5,540 nt of DNA, taken from positions 1 to 5,540 of the forward strand of contig SYBY01000126.1 of NCBI GenBank assembly GCA_005788585.1, written 5' to 3'. Shown one piece after another: positions 4,209-5,540 of the stretch; position 1 is the first letter of the stretch, and each line of letters opens with the position of its first letter. This DNA comes from Actinomycetota bacterium. Lineage in GTDB: Bacteria > Actinomycetota > Thermoleophilia > Solirubrobacterales > Solirubrobacteraceae. Below the pieces are notes generated by a model. It was not told where the DNA came from. It was given only the letters and a program-made list of their open reading frames with translations, and searched no databases. Made by a program: the position numbers and the translations under genes.

Positions 4209-5540
4209 ATGCGTCTCACCATCCGCACCAAGCTGCTCGGCAGCTCGCTGGTGCTCATCGCGCTCTGTGCCGTGATCGCGGCGCTCGCCGTCGTCCGGCT
4301 CGGCGAGGTCAAGAACAACGGCAACGAGCTGTACGAGAACGGCTATCAGCCGACCGTCGCCGCCGTGTACATCTCGTCGCTGGCCAAGGACATGCAGCTC
4401 CAGGGCGCGACGTACGGCCTGCTGGCCGCCACCACCCCGCCCGCACAGCTTGAGGCGGCAGCGGACAAGGCGAAGATCCTGCCGAACATCGAGAACGATC
4501 AGAAGATGATCAAGGCGGTCACGCCGCAGCTGCAGCAGGCTCCGGCCGGCATGCAGGATTCGGTCAAGGAGATCCTCGCGTCGTCGACCGCCTACAACGA
4601 GGCGCTCGGCACGATCCTCAAGGCGCCGCCCGGCAGCCCGGAGGCCGGCCAGGCCGAGCGGGACATCAACGCCGCGCTTACACGCCTGAGCACCTCGTCC
4701 AGCGAGTTCTCCGAGGCGGGCAACGCGTTCGCCGAGGACAAGGCGAAGGACATCGACGACGTGTACACGCAGAGCCGCGCGATCGTCTTCGGCGCGCTCG
4801 GCCTCGCCGTCGTCCTCGGCCTTGCACTGGCGTTCCTGATCTCCGGCTCGATCCGCAAGGGCGTCAACGCCATCCGCGAGCGTCTCGGCTCGCTGCAGGA
4901 GCACGACACGGCGTCGCTGCGCACCGGCCTCGAGGCGATCGCCGAGGGCGACCTGACCCGCCGGGCCAACGCGGTCACCACGCCGATCGAGCGCATCTCG
5001 CGCGACGAGATCGGCGAGATCGCCGTGGCGGTCAACGAGATCACCGAGGACACGAAGCAGTCGGTCGACAGCTACAACGCCTCGCTCGACGCGCTCGGCG
5101 ATCTGATCGGCCGGGTCACGCAGAGCGCCGACACGCTGTCCGCCGCGTCGGACCAGATGGCGTCGACGTCCGGTGAGGCCGGCCGTGCCGTCGAGGAGAT
5201 CGCCGCGGCCGTCGGCGAGGTCGCGATGGGCGCCGAGCGTCAGGTGCAGGCCGTCGAGGGCGCCCGCGCGATGACCGACGAGATGGTCGAGGCGACCCGG
5301 TCCTCCGCCACCGCCGCAGAGGAGACCGCGCACGCCGCGGAGGCCGCCCGCGACGTCGCCCAGCAGGGCGCCGACGCCGTCGGACAGGCGACCGCCGCGA
5401 TGGCCGCGGTCCGTGAGGCGTCGGGCGAGGCGACCGAGGCGATCCGCGAACTGGGCGCCAAGAGCGAGCAGATCTGCTGGATCGTCGACACGATCACGAC
5501 GAACGCCGAGCAGACGAACCTGCTGGCGCTCAACGCGGCG
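4209..5540 (+). CDS. Methyl-accepting chemotaxis protein (3' end outside window)
   Basis: This is a transmembrane chemoreceptor that reports ligand binding to the CheA/CheW array and so controls flagellar or other motility. The 444 visible codons have no stop. Residues 1-8 are a short basic cytoplasmic stretch, about 9-29 form the first membrane helix, about 30-189 form a mostly helical extracytoplasmic sensor resembling a four-helix-bundle domain, and about 190-212 form the second membrane helix. A HAMP region follows (about 213-279), with AIAEGDLTRR (243-252) and RDEIGEIAVAVNEI (265-278). From about 300 an Ala/Glu-rich coiled coil forms the methylation and signalling domain. The visible end has AEQTNLLALNAA (433-444), the invariant hairpin-tip motif that contacts CheA/CheW, so roughly half the signalling domain is missing downstream. 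Cys423 and Trp424 just before the tip, and Asn432 in place of the usual Ile, are unusual. The HAMP N-terminal helix appears about ten residues longer than normal. The ligand is unknown. The start is ATG 4209, eight bases after TGAGGA. The 158-base gap and own ribosome site indicate a separate unit from the FAS genes. Confidence 0.93.
   Translation, partial: MRLTIRTKLLGSSLVLIALCAVIAALAVVRLGEVKNNGNELYENGYQPTVAAVYISSLAKDMQLQGATYGLLAATTPPAQLEAAADKAKILPNIENDQKMIKAVTPQLQQAPAGMQDSVKEILASSTAYNEALGTILKAPPGSPEAGQAERDINAALTRLSTSSSEFSEAGNAFAEDKAKDIDDVYTQSRAIVFGALGLAVVLGLALAFLISGSIRKGVNAIRERLGSLQEHDTASLRTGLEAIAEGDLTRRANAVTTPIERISRDEIGEIAVAVNEITEDTKQSVDSYNASLDALGDLIGRVTQSADTLSAASDQMASTSGEAGRAVEEIAAAVGEVAMGAERQVQAVEGARAMTDEMVEATRSSATAAEETAHAAEAARDVAQQGADAVGQATAAMAAVREASGEATEAIRELGAKSEQICWIVDTITTNAEQTNLLALNAA

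Noticed and set aside
4089..5333. Long open frame on the minus strand opposite the chemoreceptor (414 codons), and a 488-codon one over 2704-4170
   Set aside because: Both lie opposite well-supported + strand genes, have low-complexity Arg/Gly/Ala composition and lack family motifs. GC-rich DNA produces such frames by chance.

Overview
The window is very GC-rich with strong G/C bias at third codon positions, and every gene lies on the + strand. It divides into two units: the end of a type II fatty-acid synthesis (FAS II) operon (bases 2-4050), and the start of a chemoreceptor gene (4209 to the window end). The base composition, the InhA-like enoyl reductase, the one-chain PccB/AccD-type carboxyltransferase and the gene order (acyl carrier protein, KAS, carboxyltransferase, as in the mycobacterial fabD-acpM-kasA-kasB-accD6 cluster) suggest a motile, high-GC actinobacterium-like organism. 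A deep lineage such as Thermoleophilia/Solirubrobacterales is my best guess. That placement is inference, not proof.

Unit 1 holds five genes: the C-terminal part of an acyl carrier protein (2-166), a beta-ketoacyl-ACP synthase of the FabF type (163-1353), an acyl-CoA carboxylase carboxyltransferase (1350-2804), a MaoC-fold hotdog dehydratase (2801-3250) and an NADH-type enoyl-ACP reductase of the FabI/InhA family (3247-4050). All four junctions are 4-base stop/start overlaps (ATGA or GTGA), so the genes are very probably co-transcribed and translationally coupled. Together they supply the carrier, malonyl-CoA production, condensation, dehydration and enoyl reduction. The ketoreductase (FabG), the malonyl transferase (FabD) and the initiating synthase (FabH) are not in the window; the last two would be expected upstream of the acyl carrier protein.

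A 158-base gap (4051-4208) follows. It contains two potential hairpins and a good ribosome binding site for the next gene, but no promoter I can call with confidence. Unit 2 is a methyl-accepting chemotaxis protein: 444 codons are visible, and the frame is still open at the window end, inside the conserved signalling hairpin tip.

I see no mobile element, CRISPR array, tRNA, rRNA or convincing novel defence-type system. The points most worth a second look are the fully overlapped FAS II module with a MaoC-type dehydratase in the FabZ slot, and the hybrid character of the enoyl reductase: an InhA-like core, a short FabI-like substrate loop, and alanine at two positions known for inhibitor-resistance substitutions.
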